Assembly: GCF_030012525.1 (NCBI RefSeq)
Contig: NZ_CP124855.1
Coordinates: 1,178,001 to 1,242,000, forward strand
Direction: 5' to 3'
From: Chryseobacterium gotjawalense
Lineage (GTDB): Bacteria; Bacteroidota; Bacteroidia; Flavobacteriales; Weeksellaceae
DNA length: 64,000 bases
Shown in pieces: positions 18,236-27,661 of the stretch. Each line of letters opens with the position of its first letter. The stretch's first letter is position 1. The translations under genes and the position numbers were made by a program. A model generated the notes under the pieces. That model was not told the DNA's origin. It worked only from the letters and a program-made list of their open reading frames with translations, and made no database searches.

Positions 18236-19318
18236 TTATACTATTTTTTCTAAAATTTTAATATAGATTTCTATGCCTTCATTTATTTCATTAATGTAAA
18301 TAAATTCATCGGCGGTATGAGATCGTGTGCTGTCTCCGGGACCAATTTTCACCGATGTACAAGGAATAATCGCCTGATCCGAGGAAGTTGGTGAGCCGTA
18401 AGTTGTTCTGCCGATTTCTAAACCTGCTTTTACGATCGGATGATCTTCATTAATTCTCGAAGAATTTAACCTGAATGATCTTGCGGTTAATTTCGATTCC
18501 ATTTCGGACTGAATGATTTCAAAAACTTCTTTATTGCTGTATTCATCTGTTACACGAACATCTAAAGTAAAATTGCATTTTTCGGGAACCACATTGTGTT
18601 GTGTTCCTGCATTGATGACAGAAAGTGTGACTTTCACTTCACCCAAATATGGAGAAACTTTCGGAAATTTAAAGTTTAAAATGTGCTGTAAATCTGTTAT
18701 GCATTTCACAATCGCATTATCCTGATTTGGATGCGCCGCATGGGAAGCAGTTCCCAACATTTCACCATCGATAACCAATAATCCCTTTTCTGCGATGGCT
18801 AAATCCATTTTTGTAGGTTCGCCAACAATTGCTAATTCTACGTTCGGAAGTTGCGGAAAAAGCAATTCGATTCCTTCTTGTCCGGAAATTTCTTCTTCGG
18901 CTGTTAATGCAATAATTAAGTTATGCGACAAATTTTCATGCTTATAAAAATGTAGAAAAACCTGAACCATCGAAACCAGAGAAGCACCTGCATCATTGCT
19001 TCCCAAACCAAATATTTTTCCGTCTTTTTCAATGGGAATAAACGGATCAATTGTAAATGCTTTATTAGGTTTTACCGTGTCGTGATGCGTATTCAAAACG
19101 ATGGAAGGTTTGGTTTCATCAAAATATTGATTGACCGCCCAAATATTATTTTTCAGTCTTTTTGTAGGAATATTTCTTTGATGAAAAAACCCTTCAATAA
19201 CTAAAGAAACATCGTATTCTTCTTTACTTAAAGATGGTGTTGCAATGATTTTTTTTAATAATTCCGTTGCATTTAACAATAATTCTTCTTGGCTATAATA
19301 TGATTTCTGTTCCTTCAT
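18236..19318 (-). CDS. argE: M20 deacylase of arginine synthesis (ArgE-like, likely N-succinyl/acetylcitrulline deacylase)
   Basis: A 360-residue M20 metallopeptidase-fold amidase. Metal ligands are visible in VLNTHHDTVKPN (His, Asp), TAEEEISGQEG (catalytic and bridging acidic pair) and VGEPTKMDLA. In pathways using argF' the acyl group is removed from acyl-citrulline rather than acyl-ornithine, so this enzyme should act on N-succinyl- or N-acetylcitrulline. It overlaps the end of argB by 26 bases with ATG at 19318; a start 36 bases earlier would overlap more and add an unlikely tail. Confidence 0.87.
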   Translation of the reverse strand: MKEQKSYYSQEELLLNATELLKKIIATPSLSKEEYDVSLVIEGFFHQRNIPTKRLKNNIWAVNQYFDETKPSIVLNTHHDTVKPNKAFTIDPFIPIEKDGKIFGLGSNDAGASLVSMVQVFLHFYKHENLSHNLIIALTAEEEISGQEGIELLFPQLPNVELAIVGEPTKMDLAIAEKGLLVIDGEMLGTASHAAHPNQDNAIVKCITDLQHILNFKFPKVSPYLGEVKVTLSVINAGTQHNVVPEKCNFTLDVRVTDEYSNKEVFEIIQSEMESKLTARSFRLNSSRINEDHPIVKAGLEIGRTTYGSPTSSDQAIIPCTSVKIGPGDSTRSHTADEFIYINEINEGIEIYIKILEKIV

Positions 19319-20090
19319 TTTGATGATTAATTTGGTTTTGTAATTTGGTTTCATTGAGTAAAACCACTTTATTTACATTGTTTTCTTTGGCTGTAAAAGC
19401 ATTTTTGAGTTTGGGTAAAATTCCTTGATGCAATTTATTTTCAGACCTTAACTGTTCATATTTTGCAAAGCTCAAAGTCTTTACCATAGAATCCGGTTTA
19501 TCAACATCTTCTAAAACGCCGTCTTTATCGAAACAATATAAAAGTTCGACATCGTAATTTTCAGATAAAGCCTGCGCCAAAACAGAGGCAATGGAATCCG
19601 CATTCGTATTGAGTAGATCACCTTTTTGATCATGCGTAATTGCCGAAAAAACTGGAGTTAATTTTAATTCTAAAAATTTTTGAAGTAAATCAACATTGAC
19701 ACTTTTCGAATCGACATCTCCAACAAATCCGTAATCAACATTTGAAACTGCTCTTCTTTCACTTTTAATTAAATTCCCATCTGCACCGGAAAATCCAATC
19801 GCATTACAGTCAACATTCTGAAGTTTTGCAACGATATTTTTGTTGATTTTCCCGGCATAAACCATGGTGACAATATTCAGAGTTTCCTGATCCGTCACCC
19901 TCCTACCTTCCAGCATTTGTTGCGGAATATTTAATTTTCCAGCCAAATCAGAAGCCAATTTTCCGCCGCCGTGAACTAAAACTTTCATCGCTTTTATGGT
20001 CGTAAATTTTTCTAAGAAATCCGCCAAATCTTTTTCTTTATCAATTAAATCACCGCCAATCTTAACGACATACAATTTCTGTTTATCCAT
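19293..20090 (-). CDS. argB: N-acylglutamate kinase
   Basis: A 265-residue amino-acid kinase that phosphorylates N-acetyl- (or N-succinyl-) glutamate. The lysine near the N-terminus in YVVKIGGDLID, VLVHGGGKLASDLAGKLN for the phosphates, and FDKDGVLEDVDKPDSM near the nucleotide site are visible. Length is normal for the short bacterial form, without a feedback-inhibition N-terminal helix. It is 12 bases downstream of argF'. Confidence 0.92.
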   Translation of the reverse strand: MDKQKLYVVKIGGDLIDKEKDLADFLEKFTTIKAMKVLVHGGGKLASDLAGKLNIPQQMLEGRRVTDQETLNIVTMVYAGKINKNIVAKLQNVDCNAIGFSGADGNLIKSERRAVSNVDYGFVGDVDSKSVNVDLLQKFLELKLTPVFSAITHDQKGDLLNTNADSIASVLAQALSENYDVELLYCFDKDGVLEDVDKPDSMVKTLSFAKYEQLRSENKLHQGILPKLKNAFTAKENNVNKVVLLNETKLQNQINHQNEGTEIIL

Positions 20091-20102
20091 GATGATTTAC
20101 TT

Positions 20103-21059
20103 TTAAATCGGCAATTCCTCTAAAATTTCACTAAAAACAGTTTGTGCAGAAAAGATTCTGTTTTTCGCCTGTTGATAGATAATTGAGTTTTCGCTGTCCA
20201 TCACTTCATCGCTTAATTCTACATTTCTGCGAACCGGCAAACAATGCATTACTTTTGCATTTTGTGTTGCGTTCAATTTTTCCTGCGTCAACATCCAGTT
20301 TTCTTTCACTCCAGGCATTGCAGCGTAATCTTCAAATGACGACCAGTTTTTAACATAGATGAAATCAGCATCTTTTAAGGCTTCATTTTGGTCGTGAAAA
20401 ACAGTGGTGTTTTTTACAAACTTTGGATCCAAATCATAGCCTTCGGGATTGGCAATTATGAAATCTACTTCCATCGACTGCATCCATTCCGTAAATGAAT
20501 TGGCAACTGCGTGTGCAATTGGTTTAATATGTGGCGCCCAGATTAACACCACTTTCGGTTTACGATTTTTCTTCCAATTCTCCGTTATGGTTATACAATC
20601 TGCAAAACTTTGCAAAGGATGTCGCGTTGCGGATTCCAAAGAAATCACCGGAACTTTTGCATATTTCAAAAACTGTGACAATATACTTTCATTCACGTCA
20701 TCTTCCTTATTCTGCATTCCTGCAAAACAACGCACCGCAATGATATCGCAATATTGATTCAGAACCTCGACCGCATCCTTAACATGCTCCACAGTTCCGC
20801 CATTCATCACGGCTCCATCTGCGAATTCAAGATTCCAGGCTTCCTGCGATGCGTTTAAAATAAGTACATTTAATCCTAAATTCTGAGCGGCAATCTGACT
20901 GCTCAATCTGGTTCTTAAACTGGAGTTTAAAAATACCAGACCAATTGTTTTTCCTTTTCCTTTATTCGGCTCTGACAAAGGATTATTTTTAATCTGAAGT
21001 GCCGTTTTTATCATCGATTGAAGATCATTAATATCTTCTATGGAGGTGAAATTTTTCAT
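20103..21059 (-). CDS. argF': N-acylornithine carbamoyltransferase, probably N-succinylornithine type
   Basis: A 318-residue transcarbamylase of the argF' group. Carbamoyl-phosphate residues are in FLNSSLRTRLSSQ, and the C-terminal HCLPVRRNVELSDEV is the family signature. Length equals the Bacteroides fragilis succinylornithine enzyme. Residue 90, in MNGGTVEH, is valine; this site is Pro90 in that enzyme and Glu92 in the acetylornithine enzyme of Xanthomonas, where replacing Glu by Ser, Pro or Val gives succinylornithine activity. So N-succinylornithine is the likely substrate. It uses carbamoyl phosphate from CarAB. Between argD and argB in the operon. Confidence 0.9.
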   Translation of the reverse strand: MKNFTSIEDINDLQSMIKTALQIKNNPLSEPNKGKGKTIGLVFLNSSLRTRLSSQIAAQNLGLNVLILNASQEAWNLEFADGAVMNGGTVEHVKDAVEVLNQYCDIIAVRCFAGMQNKEDDVNESILSQFLKYAKVPVISLESATRHPLQSFADCITITENWKKNRKPKVVLIWAPHIKPIAHAVANSFTEWMQSMEVDFIIANPEGYDLDPKFVKNTTVFHDQNEALKDADFIYVKNWSSFEDYAAMPGVKENWMLTQEKLNATQNAKVMHCLPVRRNVELSDEVMDSENSIIYQQAKNRIFSAQTVFSEILEELPI

Positions 21060-21114
21060 TTTTTTTATTTAAAGTTTGCCTTTTGGCAGTTGAAATGAAT
21101 CTTAAAAAAGACTC

Positions 21115-22251
21115 CTAATTTTCAAGAACAGAATTTAAAGCACCGATGAATATATCGGCTTCTTTTTCTGTAATATTAAGCGCCGGAAGAATTCTTAGAA
21201 CATTTGCATCATTAGAATTCCCCGTGAAAACATGATGTTTCATCAATAAGTTGGAACGGATTTCTGCACAAGGTTGATCCAACTCAATTCCGATCATCAA
21301 ACCTCTTCGCCTGATGGATTTGATGTGGTTGAAATTCTGAATTTCAGATTCGATATAAGCGCCCATTTTTTCTGAATTCTCGAGGAGATTTTCATTTTTA
21401 ATGACCTCTAAAACTGCAATTCCGGCAGCACAAGACAAATGATTTCCACCGAAAGTTGTTCCCAATAAACCATTGCTGGCTTTGAATATCGGACTGATTA
21501 AAACGCCGCCCATCGGGAAACCATTTCCCATTCCTTTTGCCACCGTAATCAAATCGGGTTGAATATCAAATTCCTGATGTGCAAAAAATTTCCCGGATCT
21601 AACGTAACCGGACTGAACCTCATCCATAATTAAAACGACCTCGTTTTCAGCACAAAGATTTTTAAGCGTCTGAATCATTTCTTCAGTTGGTAAAACAATT
21701 CCGCCAACACCCTGAATTCCTTCGATTATGATTGACGAAATCTCGCCTTGATTTTCTGCGAACAATTGTTTTAACTGCGCCACATTATTCCATTCACATT
21801 TAATAAAACGTTCTGAAAAATTAACCGGTGCAACAATTTTCGGATTATCGGTGACAGAAACCGCCGCGGAAGTCCGGCCATGAAATGAACCAGAAAAATA
21901 AATCACTTTCTGTTTTCCGTTGTGGAACGAAGCGAGTTTCAAAGCATTTTCATTCGCTTCTGCACCAGAATTACATAGGAAAAGTGAATAATTTTCATAT
22001 CCTGAAAGTTCACCCAACTTTTTTGCTAATTCTGTTTGTAAATCATTTTGAACAGAATTCGAATAAAACGAGATTTTTTCTAACTGACTTTTTAGTTTAT
22101 TTTGATAATGAGGATGGTTATGACCGATGGAAATCACAGCATGACCACCATAAAAATCAAGGTATTTTTGGCCTTTGTCATCCCAAAGAAAAGAACCTTC
22201 TGCTTTTACAGGATTGATATTAAATAAAGGATATACTTGGAATAAATTCAT
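21115..22251 (-). CDS. argD: N-acylornithine aminotransferase
   Basis: A 378-residue class-III PLP aminotransferase that converts N-acylglutamate semialdehyde to N-acylornithine. PLP contacts: SGAEANENALKLA, VVLIMDEVQSGYVRSGK and the Schiff-base lysine K239 in VAKGMGNGFPMGG. Length is typical. Operon position between argC and argF'. Confidence 0.93.
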   Translation of the reverse strand: MNLFQVYPLFNINPVKAEGSFLWDDKGQKYLDFYGGHAVISIGHNHPHYQNKLKSQLEKISFYSNSVQNDLQTELAKKLGELSGYENYSLFLCNSGAEANENALKLASFHNGKQKVIYFSGSFHGRTSAAVSVTDNPKIVAPVNFSERFIKCEWNNVAQLKQLFAENQGEISSIIIEGIQGVGGIVLPTEEMIQTLKNLCAENEVVLIMDEVQSGYVRSGKFFAHQEFDIQPDLITVAKGMGNGFPMGGVLISPIFKASNGLLGTTFGGNHLSCAAGIAVLEVIKNENLLENSEKMGAYIESEIQNFNHIKSIRRRGLMIGIELDQPCAEIRSNLLMKHHVFTGNSNDANVLRILPALNITEKEADIFIGALNSVLEN

Positions 22252-22274
22252 TTTGACTTTTTAATAATGCATTT

Positions 22275-23237
22275 TTAAAATGCAGTAGGTTTTAACTGAA
22301 GACCGGTATTTTCTTCCCAATCCATAGCGATATTCATATTTTGCACAGCTTGTCCGGAGGCGCCTTTTAATAAATTGTCAATCGCAGAATGAACCACGAT
22401 CGTTTCTTTATTTTTTTCAATATGAATGGCGCATCTGTTGGTATTAACAACTTGCTTCATATCGATTGGTTTTTCTGAAATAGTCACAAAAGCAGCATCT
22501 TTATAAAAATCGCAGTATCTTTCCTGAATTTCATTTAATTCCAAATCACATTTAATGATAGAACTGGTGAAAATCCCTCTTACAAAATCGCCACGCCAAG
22601 GAACAAAATGCAGTTGAACTTCATTCTCATTTGCCTGATTTAATGTTAATAAAACCTCATCTACGTGTTGATGCGTTAAGGTTTTATACGCTGAAACATT
22701 ATCATTCCGCCAGGAAAAATGAGTCGTCGATTGCAGCGATTGTCCCGCTCCGGTGGAGCCGGTAATTCCTGTAGTATAAATAGCTGCAAGCAATTTCTCT
22801 TTGGCTAAAGGCAATAATGCCAATTGGATCGCGGTGGCAAAACAGCCCGGATTTGCAATACTTTTGGCAGATTTCATTTCACTTTTAAAAATTTCCGGCA
22901 AACCGTAAATAAAATTTCTATCCTGAAAATTACTTTCTAACCGGAAATCATTCCCTAAATCGATGACCAAAACATTTTCTTTTACCGGATTTTCCGTCAA
23001 CCAATTTTTGCTTTCCTGATGAGGCAAACACAAAAATAAAATGTCAACTTCTTCAGTTTGATTGGTTAAAGTCATTTCGCAAACGGAAATTAAATCCGGA
23101 TAAATCTCCGAGATTCTTGTATCGGAATTCGAGCGGCTGTATAAAAACTGAAGTTCAATTTTCGGGTGAAAAGCCAGCAACCGCACGAGTTCGCTTCCGG
23201 TATAACCATTTGCGCCAATTATTCCTACCGACTTCAT
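22275..23237 (-). CDS. argC: N-acylglutamyl-phosphate reductase
   Basis: A 320-residue NADPH-dependent dehydrogenase that reduces N-acylglutamyl phosphate to the semialdehyde. N-terminal Rossmann motif GIIGANGYTGSELVRLL; catalytic C132 in ANPGCFATA; substrate loop HFVPWRGDFVRGI. Its start overlaps the end of argG by 4 bases (23234-23237), indicating translational coupling. Confidence 0.95.
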   Translation of the reverse strand: MKSVGIIGANGYTGSELVRLLAFHPKIELQFLYSRSNSDTRISEIYPDLISVCEMTLTNQTEEVDILFLCLPHQESKNWLTENPVKENVLVIDLGNDFRLESNFQDRNFIYGLPEIFKSEMKSAKSIANPGCFATAIQLALLPLAKEKLLAAIYTTGITGSTGAGQSLQSTTHFSWRNDNVSAYKTLTHQHVDEVLLTLNQANENEVQLHFVPWRGDFVRGIFTSSIIKCDLELNEIQERYCDFYKDAAFVTISEKPIDMKQVVNTNRCAIHIEKNKETIVVHSAIDNLLKGASGQAVQNMNIAMDWEENTGLQLKPTAF

Positions 23238-24427
23238 GTCGTTTTGTTTATTTGATGATAAATCGACAATGAATTGCTGAGAACTTTGGTAAATCCTTTC
23301 ACATCATCGCCCGTCCACGCTAGATTTGCTTCGCCATAACTTCCGAATTCAGCGGACATTAAATCGTTTTCAGATTCAATTCCATTCAAAACAAAACGGT
23401 AAGGATGAAGCGTTATAAAAACTTTTCCGTTCACGCTTTTCTGAGAATCATTAAAGAAAACTTCGATATTTCTCATTACCGGATCCAGGAAAAGTGCTTC
23501 ATGAAGCCAGTTTCCGTACCAATCTGCCAGTTGCGATTTAATCGTTTGCTGGTATTTTGAAAGCGTATGTTTTTCCAACAAATGATGCGCTTTGATAATC
23601 ACAGTCGCCGCTGCAGCCTCAAAACCGACACGGCCTTTAATTCCAACAATCGTATCACCGACGTGAATATCCCGGCCAATTCCGTAAACCTTTGCAAGTT
23701 CTTCAATCTTCTGAATCGCTAAAACCGGATGAGAAAACTGCCCGCCGTTTACACCGATGATTTCGCCATTTTTAAATTCAATTACTAAATCGGATGGTTG
23801 TGTTTTTATTACTTGAGATGGAAAAGCTTCTTCGGGCAAATTATATTTGGAAGTCAAGGTTTCTTTTCCGCCGACAGAAGTTCCCCAAAGTCCTTTATTA
23901 ATGGAATATTGCGCTTTTTCAAAATTCATTTCATAACCGTGATTTTTTAAAAATAAAATCTCTTCTTCCCGTGATAAAGACCTATCCCGAATTGGTGTAA
24001 TAATCTCAACTCCAGGACACATAATCTGAAAAATCAAATCAAAACGAACCTGATCATTTCCCGCTCCTGTACTTCCGTGAGCAATCGCAGCTGCCCCAAT
24101 TTTCTGCGCAAACTTTGCAATATTCTGCGCCTGAACTGTTCGTTCTGCACTTACAGAAAGCGGATAAGTATTGTTTTTCAAAACATTCCCAAAAATCAAA
24201 TATTTGACACACTCATTATAATAGGATTCTACTGCATCGATGAAAGTATAGGAACTTACGCCCAATTTCTCAGCTTTCATTTTCAATTCCTGCTCCTCTT
24301 CTTTAGAAAATCCTCCGGTATTGACGGTCACTGCATGAACATCATACCCTAAATTTTCACTCAGATATTTGGCGCAATAAGAAGTGTCTAATCCGCCACT
24401 AAATGCTAATACTACACTTTTCTTCAT
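23234..24427 (-). CDS. argG: Argininosuccinate synthase
   Basis: A 397-residue ATP-dependent synthase joining citrulline and aspartate. P-loop AFSGGLDTSYC at residues about 8-18 and the substrate motif AHGSTGAGNDQVRFD are present. Normal length. Its start lies 29 bases inside the upstream GNAT gene, so the two are probably translated in a coupled way. Confidence 0.96.
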   Translation of the reverse strand: MKKSVVLAFSGGLDTSYCAKYLSENLGYDVHAVTVNTGGFSKEEEQELKMKAEKLGVSSYTFIDAVESYYNECVKYLIFGNVLKNNTYPLSVSAERTVQAQNIAKFAQKIGAAAIAHGSTGAGNDQVRFDLIFQIMCPGVEIITPIRDRSLSREEEILFLKNHGYEMNFEKAQYSINKGLWGTSVGGKETLTSKYNLPEEAFPSQVIKTQPSDLVIEFKNGEIIGVNGGQFSHPVLAIQKIEELAKVYGIGRDIHVGDTIVGIKGRVGFEAAAATVIIKAHHLLEKHTLSKYQQTIKSQLADWYGNWLHEALFLDPVMRNIEVFFNDSQKSVNGKVFITLHPYRFVLNGIESENDLMSAEFGSYGEANLAWTGDDVKGFTKVLSNSLSIYHQINKTT

Positions 24428-24986
24428 CGTTTTGTTTTTCTTTTGTTAATTGGTCTTTGTCGTTTTTGGGTACATAAAGCATTGCGGTGCACAAACAGTT
24501 TTTACGTTCCTTGCTCATTAAAATTTCGTAATTCACACAGTTTTTGCAACCGTTCCAAAACTCTTCATCTTGAGTTAATTCTGAATAAATAACCGGTTTA
24601 TATCCCATTTCAGCATTAATTTTCATGACCGGCAATCCCGTGGTTAAACCAAAAATCTTTGCATTCGGATATCTTTCTCTGGATAATTGAAAAACTCTTT
24701 CCTTAATTAAAGTAGCATAGCCTTTATTTCTAAATTTTGAGGAAACAATAAGTCCGGAATTCGCAACGAATTCACCATGTGACCAGGTTTCGATGTAGCA
24801 GAAGCCAACCCATGTTCCGCCATCTTCAAAAGCAACGACTGCTTTTCCTTCCAAAATTTTCTCAGTGATATATTCCAGCGACCGTTTAGAAATACCCGTT
24901 CCCCGTTTCTTGGCTGAATCTGCAATTTCATGCTGTATTTCTTCTGCGTATTTCAAATGTTTATCTGAAGAAACTTCTATTTTCAT
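24399..24986 (-). CDS. GNAT acyltransferase heading the arginine operon (candidate N-acylglutamate synthase)
   Basis: A 195-residue GNAT protein: the beta4/alpha3 acyl-CoA stretch ANSGLIVSSKFRNKGYATLI is clear. Two cysteine pairs, GCKNC and NCLC, follow the domain and look conserved for this type. It is the first gene of an operon that contains every arginine step except the acyl-glutamate synthase and overlaps argG by 29 bases. No argA or argJ is seen, so this gene is the natural candidate for the first step, acylating glutamate with acetyl- or succinyl-CoA. Similar stand-alone GNAT genes at the head of Bacteroidota arg clusters have been proposed in that role; here it is inference. Confidence 0.8.
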   Translation of the reverse strand: MKIEVSSDKHLKYAEEIQHEIADSAKKRGTGISKRSLEYITEKILEGKAVVAFEDGGTWVGFCYIETWSHGEFVANSGLIVSSKFRNKGYATLIKERVFQLSRERYPNAKIFGLTTGLPVMKINAEMGYKPVIYSELTQDEEFWNGCKNCVNYEILMSKERKNCLCTAMLYVPKNDKDQLTKEKQNDEEKCSISI

Positions 24987-25008
24987 TTATTTACAACTTT
25001 TAAAGCAG

Positions 25009-25041
25009 CAAATTTAAGATAAAAAATCTTTAACAAACAAA
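25009..25041 (-). promoter_or_regulatory. Promoter of the arginine operon
   Basis: Minus strand: TTTG at 25034-25037 (spacer 17) or 25038-25041 (spacer 21), and an exact -7 element TAAATTTG at 25009-25016. The predicted start is about 16 bases before the GNAT ATG. No leader peptide or terminator is seen, unlike the pyr operon. Confidence 0.6.
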
Positions 25042-25235
25042 TAAAACAATAATTAATGACTGTTTAAAATTAATTAAAAAGATTTTTAACCCAACTCATC
25101 CAATATTAAAGGATATAATATCTATAAAATCAAAAGGGAGCATCAGAGAAAAAAAATCACTAAATGGGGTGAGAAAAAATAAAAATTGTAAAAAATATCT
25201 TTTTACAGTACCGTTTTTTTTATCTTCATACAAAA

Positions 25236-25265
25236 TTTGAAAACCATCTTTTCATTATATCTTGA
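25236..25265 (+). promoter_or_regulatory. Probable promoter of acs
   Basis: TTTG at 25236-25239, 18-base spacer, and TATCTTGA at 25258-25265 (one mismatch to TAnnTTTG). It would give a 5' untranslated region of about 170 bases holding the structured element at 25317-25412. Confidence 0.4.
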
Positions 25266-25316
25266 GTAAAAACAGAAAAATATTGATAAAACAAAAACCT
25301 TGGAAAAGAAGCCGGG

Positions 25317-25412
25317 TCGTAACTAGCCCTGATAGAAGCGGTTACCCCGCAGCAAGCGTTGGGAAAGCTTTGGGGCGAGGAGTATGAGCGGATAGCAGGA
25401 TAAAGCTCCTGA
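25317..25412 (+). ncRNA. Structured RNA/repeat element in the acs leader (resembles Flavo-1)
   Basis: A GC-rich block in AT-rich DNA: TAGCCCTGATAGAAGCGG at the left, GAGCGGATAGCAGGA at the right, and an inner region where CCCC/GGGG and AAGC/GCTT can pair. CCCTG and CAGG at the two ends can close the structure. This left/right pattern is one I recall as repeated many times in flavobacterial genomes and possibly the Rfam Flavo-1 RNA; not verified. It ends about 30 bases before the acs ATG. Function unknown. Confidence 0.45.
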
Positions 25413-25443
25413 AAAAAATTAGAAAACTAAAAAATAACAGCAT

Positions 25444-27351
25444 ATGAAAAATTACGTGATAGACGATTTGCCGGACTATTTTAAACAGTACAAAAAATCC
25501 ATCAAAAACCCGAAAAAATTCTGGGATAAAGTGGCCGATGAAAATTTCGTGTGGTACCAGCGCTGGTCTAAAGTTGTGGATTACAACATGGAGGACGCGA
25601 AAATTAAATGGTTTAAAAACGCAAAACTAAACATCACCAAAAACTGTATTGACCGTCATTTGAACGAGCGTGGCGACAAAACGGCGATTATTTTTGAACC
25701 GAATGATCCGAAAGAGGAAGCGCAACATATTTCCTACAGTGAACTGCGGGACCGTGTCTGCAAAATGGCAAATGTGCTGAGCGATCAGGGTGTGCAAAAA
25801 GGTGACCGCGTTTGTATTTATCTGCCGATGATTCCTGAACTGGCGGTTTCGATGTTGGCGTGTGCAAGATTGGGCGCGATACATTCCGTGATATTTGCAG
25901 GATTTTCGGCTAACGCTGTGGAATCGAGGGTAAACGATTGTGGCGCGAAGATGATTATCTGTTCGGATGGAAGTTTCCGCGGCTCAAAATCAATCGATTT
26001 AAAAGGAATTATTGATGAAGCTGTAGAAAAATGTCCGACGGTGGAAAAAGTTCTGGTCGTAAAAAGAACCGGAAGCGAAGTAAAAATGAAAGAAGGACGC
26101 GATCTTTGGCTGGAACCTCTGTATGAAAAAGCAGCATCAGATTTTATTTCTGTCATCATGGATGCCGAAGATCCTCTGTTTATTTTATATACTTCCGGTT
26201 CCACGGGAAAACCAAAAGGAATGCTGCATACAACGGCTGGTTATATGGTTTACACGGCCTATACTTTTAAAAATGTTTTTAATTATAAAGAGAATGATAT
26301 TTATTGGTGCACCGCAGATATTGGCTGGATCACCGGCCATTCCTACATTCTGTACGGACCGCTTGCAAATGGCGCCACGACGGTCATTTTCGAAGGCGTG
26401 CCGACTTATCCGGAACCGGACCGTTTCTGGGAAGTCATCGAAAAACATAAAGTCACGCAATTCTACACGGCTCCGACGGCGATCCGAGCTCTTGCAAAAG
26501 AATCTTACGAATGGGTTGAAAAGCATGATCTGTCGAGTTTACGAGTCATTGGCTCCGTGGGTGAACCGATTAACGATGAAGCGTGGCACTGGTACAATGA
26601 CCATGTCGGCAAAAGAAAATGCCCGATTGTTGATACTTGGTGGCAGACAGAAACTGGTGGGATTATGATTTCGCCACTTCCTTTTATTACGCCTACAAAA
26701 CCGACTTACGCAACCTTGCCTTTGCCGGGAATTCAACCTGTTTTAATGGATGATAAACGAAATGAAATCACCGGAAACCAAGTTGATGGAAATTTATGCA
26801 TCCGTTTTCCGTGGCCGGGAATTGCAAGGACAATTTGGGGCGATCATCAAAGGTACAAAGACACGTATTTCACCGCTTTCCCGGGGAAATATTTCACTGG
26901 CGATGGCGCTTTGCGAGATGAAGTTGGCTATTACCGAATTACCGGACGAGTTGATGATGTGATTATCGTTTCAGGTCATAATTTGGGAACTGCACCGATT
27001 GAAGACAGCGTGAATTTACATCCAGCCGTCGCGGAATCAGCAATCGTGGGTTATCCGCACGATGTGAAAGGAAGCGCGCTTTACGGTTTCGTGATGTTGA
27101 AAGACAGTGGCGAAGACCGTGATAAAGATAATTTGAGAAAAGAAATTAATAACGTGATTTCCGATACGATTGGACCGATTGCAAAACTGGATAAAATTCA
27201 GTTTGTTTCAGCTTTACCAAAAACCCGTTCAGGAAAAATAATGCGCCGTATTTTGAGAAAAATTGCGGAAGGTGATTTCGCCAATTTCGGTGATACTTCT
27301 ACCCTTTTGAACCCTGAAATTGTGGATGAGATTAAGAATGAGAAGATCTGA
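25444..27351 (+). CDS. acs: Acetyl-CoA synthetase
   Basis: A 635-residue AMP-forming ligase that activates acetate to acetyl-CoA. The P-loop YTSGSTGKPKGMLH, the WWQTETGG active-site motif and the C-terminal TRSGKIMRR with the acetylatable lysine K598 are all present. Length typical. Single gene, with a long structured leader upstream and a GNRA-loop terminator downstream. Cluster context offers no control partner such as a deacetylase. Confidence 0.96.
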   Translation: MKNYVIDDLPDYFKQYKKSIKNPKKFWDKVADENFVWYQRWSKVVDYNMEDAKIKWFKNAKLNITKNCIDRHLNERGDKTAIIFEPNDPKEEAQHISYSELRDRVCKMANVLSDQGVQKGDRVCIYLPMIPELAVSMLACARLGAIHSVIFAGFSANAVESRVNDCGAKMIICSDGSFRGSKSIDLKGIIDEAVEKCPTVEKVLVVKRTGSEVKMKEGRDLWLEPLYEKAASDFISVIMDAEDPLFILYTSGSTGKPKGMLHTTAGYMVYTAYTFKNVFNYKENDIYWCTADIGWITGHSYILYGPLANGATTVIFEGVPTYPEPDRFWEVIEKHKVTQFYTAPTAIRALAKESYEWVEKHDLSSLRVIGSVGEPINDEAWHWYNDHVGKRKCPIVDTWWQTETGGIMISPLPFITPTKPTYATLPLPGIQPVLMDDKRNEITGNQVDGNLCIRFPWPGIARTIWGDHQRYKDTYFTAFPGKYFTGDGALRDEVGYYRITGRVDDVIIVSGHNLGTAPIEDSVNLHPAVAESAIVGYPHDVKGSALYGFVMLKDSGEDRDKDNLRKEINNVISDTIGPIAKLDKIQFVSALPKTRSGKIMRRILRKIAEGDFANFGDTSTLLNPEIVDEIKNEKI

Positions 27352-27407
27352 TTTGTTGATTTGAAAATGTGTTGATGTGCTAATGAACACAATACTTTAT
27401 AATAATT

Positions 27408-27431
27408 AAACCTCGCGGAAACGTGAGGTTT
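27408..27431 (+). terminator. Terminator of acs
   Basis: AAACCTCGCG-GAAA-CGTGAGGTTT: a 10-bp stem with one G-U pair and a GAAA tetraloop, followed by TTGTTTTT. The remaining gap up to 27661 holds only AT-rich DNA and a weak promoter for the next cluster. Confidence 0.9.
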
Positions 27432-27661
27432 TGTTTTTAACCGAAGTGAGAAAAGAAATTGGTCTGAAATAAAAGACTTTCAAAAGATTGAACAAGAATT
27501 CACAAAAAAAAATTTCACCATTAAGATTTTGGTTAAGGAGTTAAGATGATTAAAATCCCTTACCGAAATTGAAAAATTAAAATGTAATTCTATGTTTAAA
27601 TAGCAAATTAAAACTTTTGTGACGGTGTGGGAAAATTTTTTACTACATTTAAATAAAAAAA

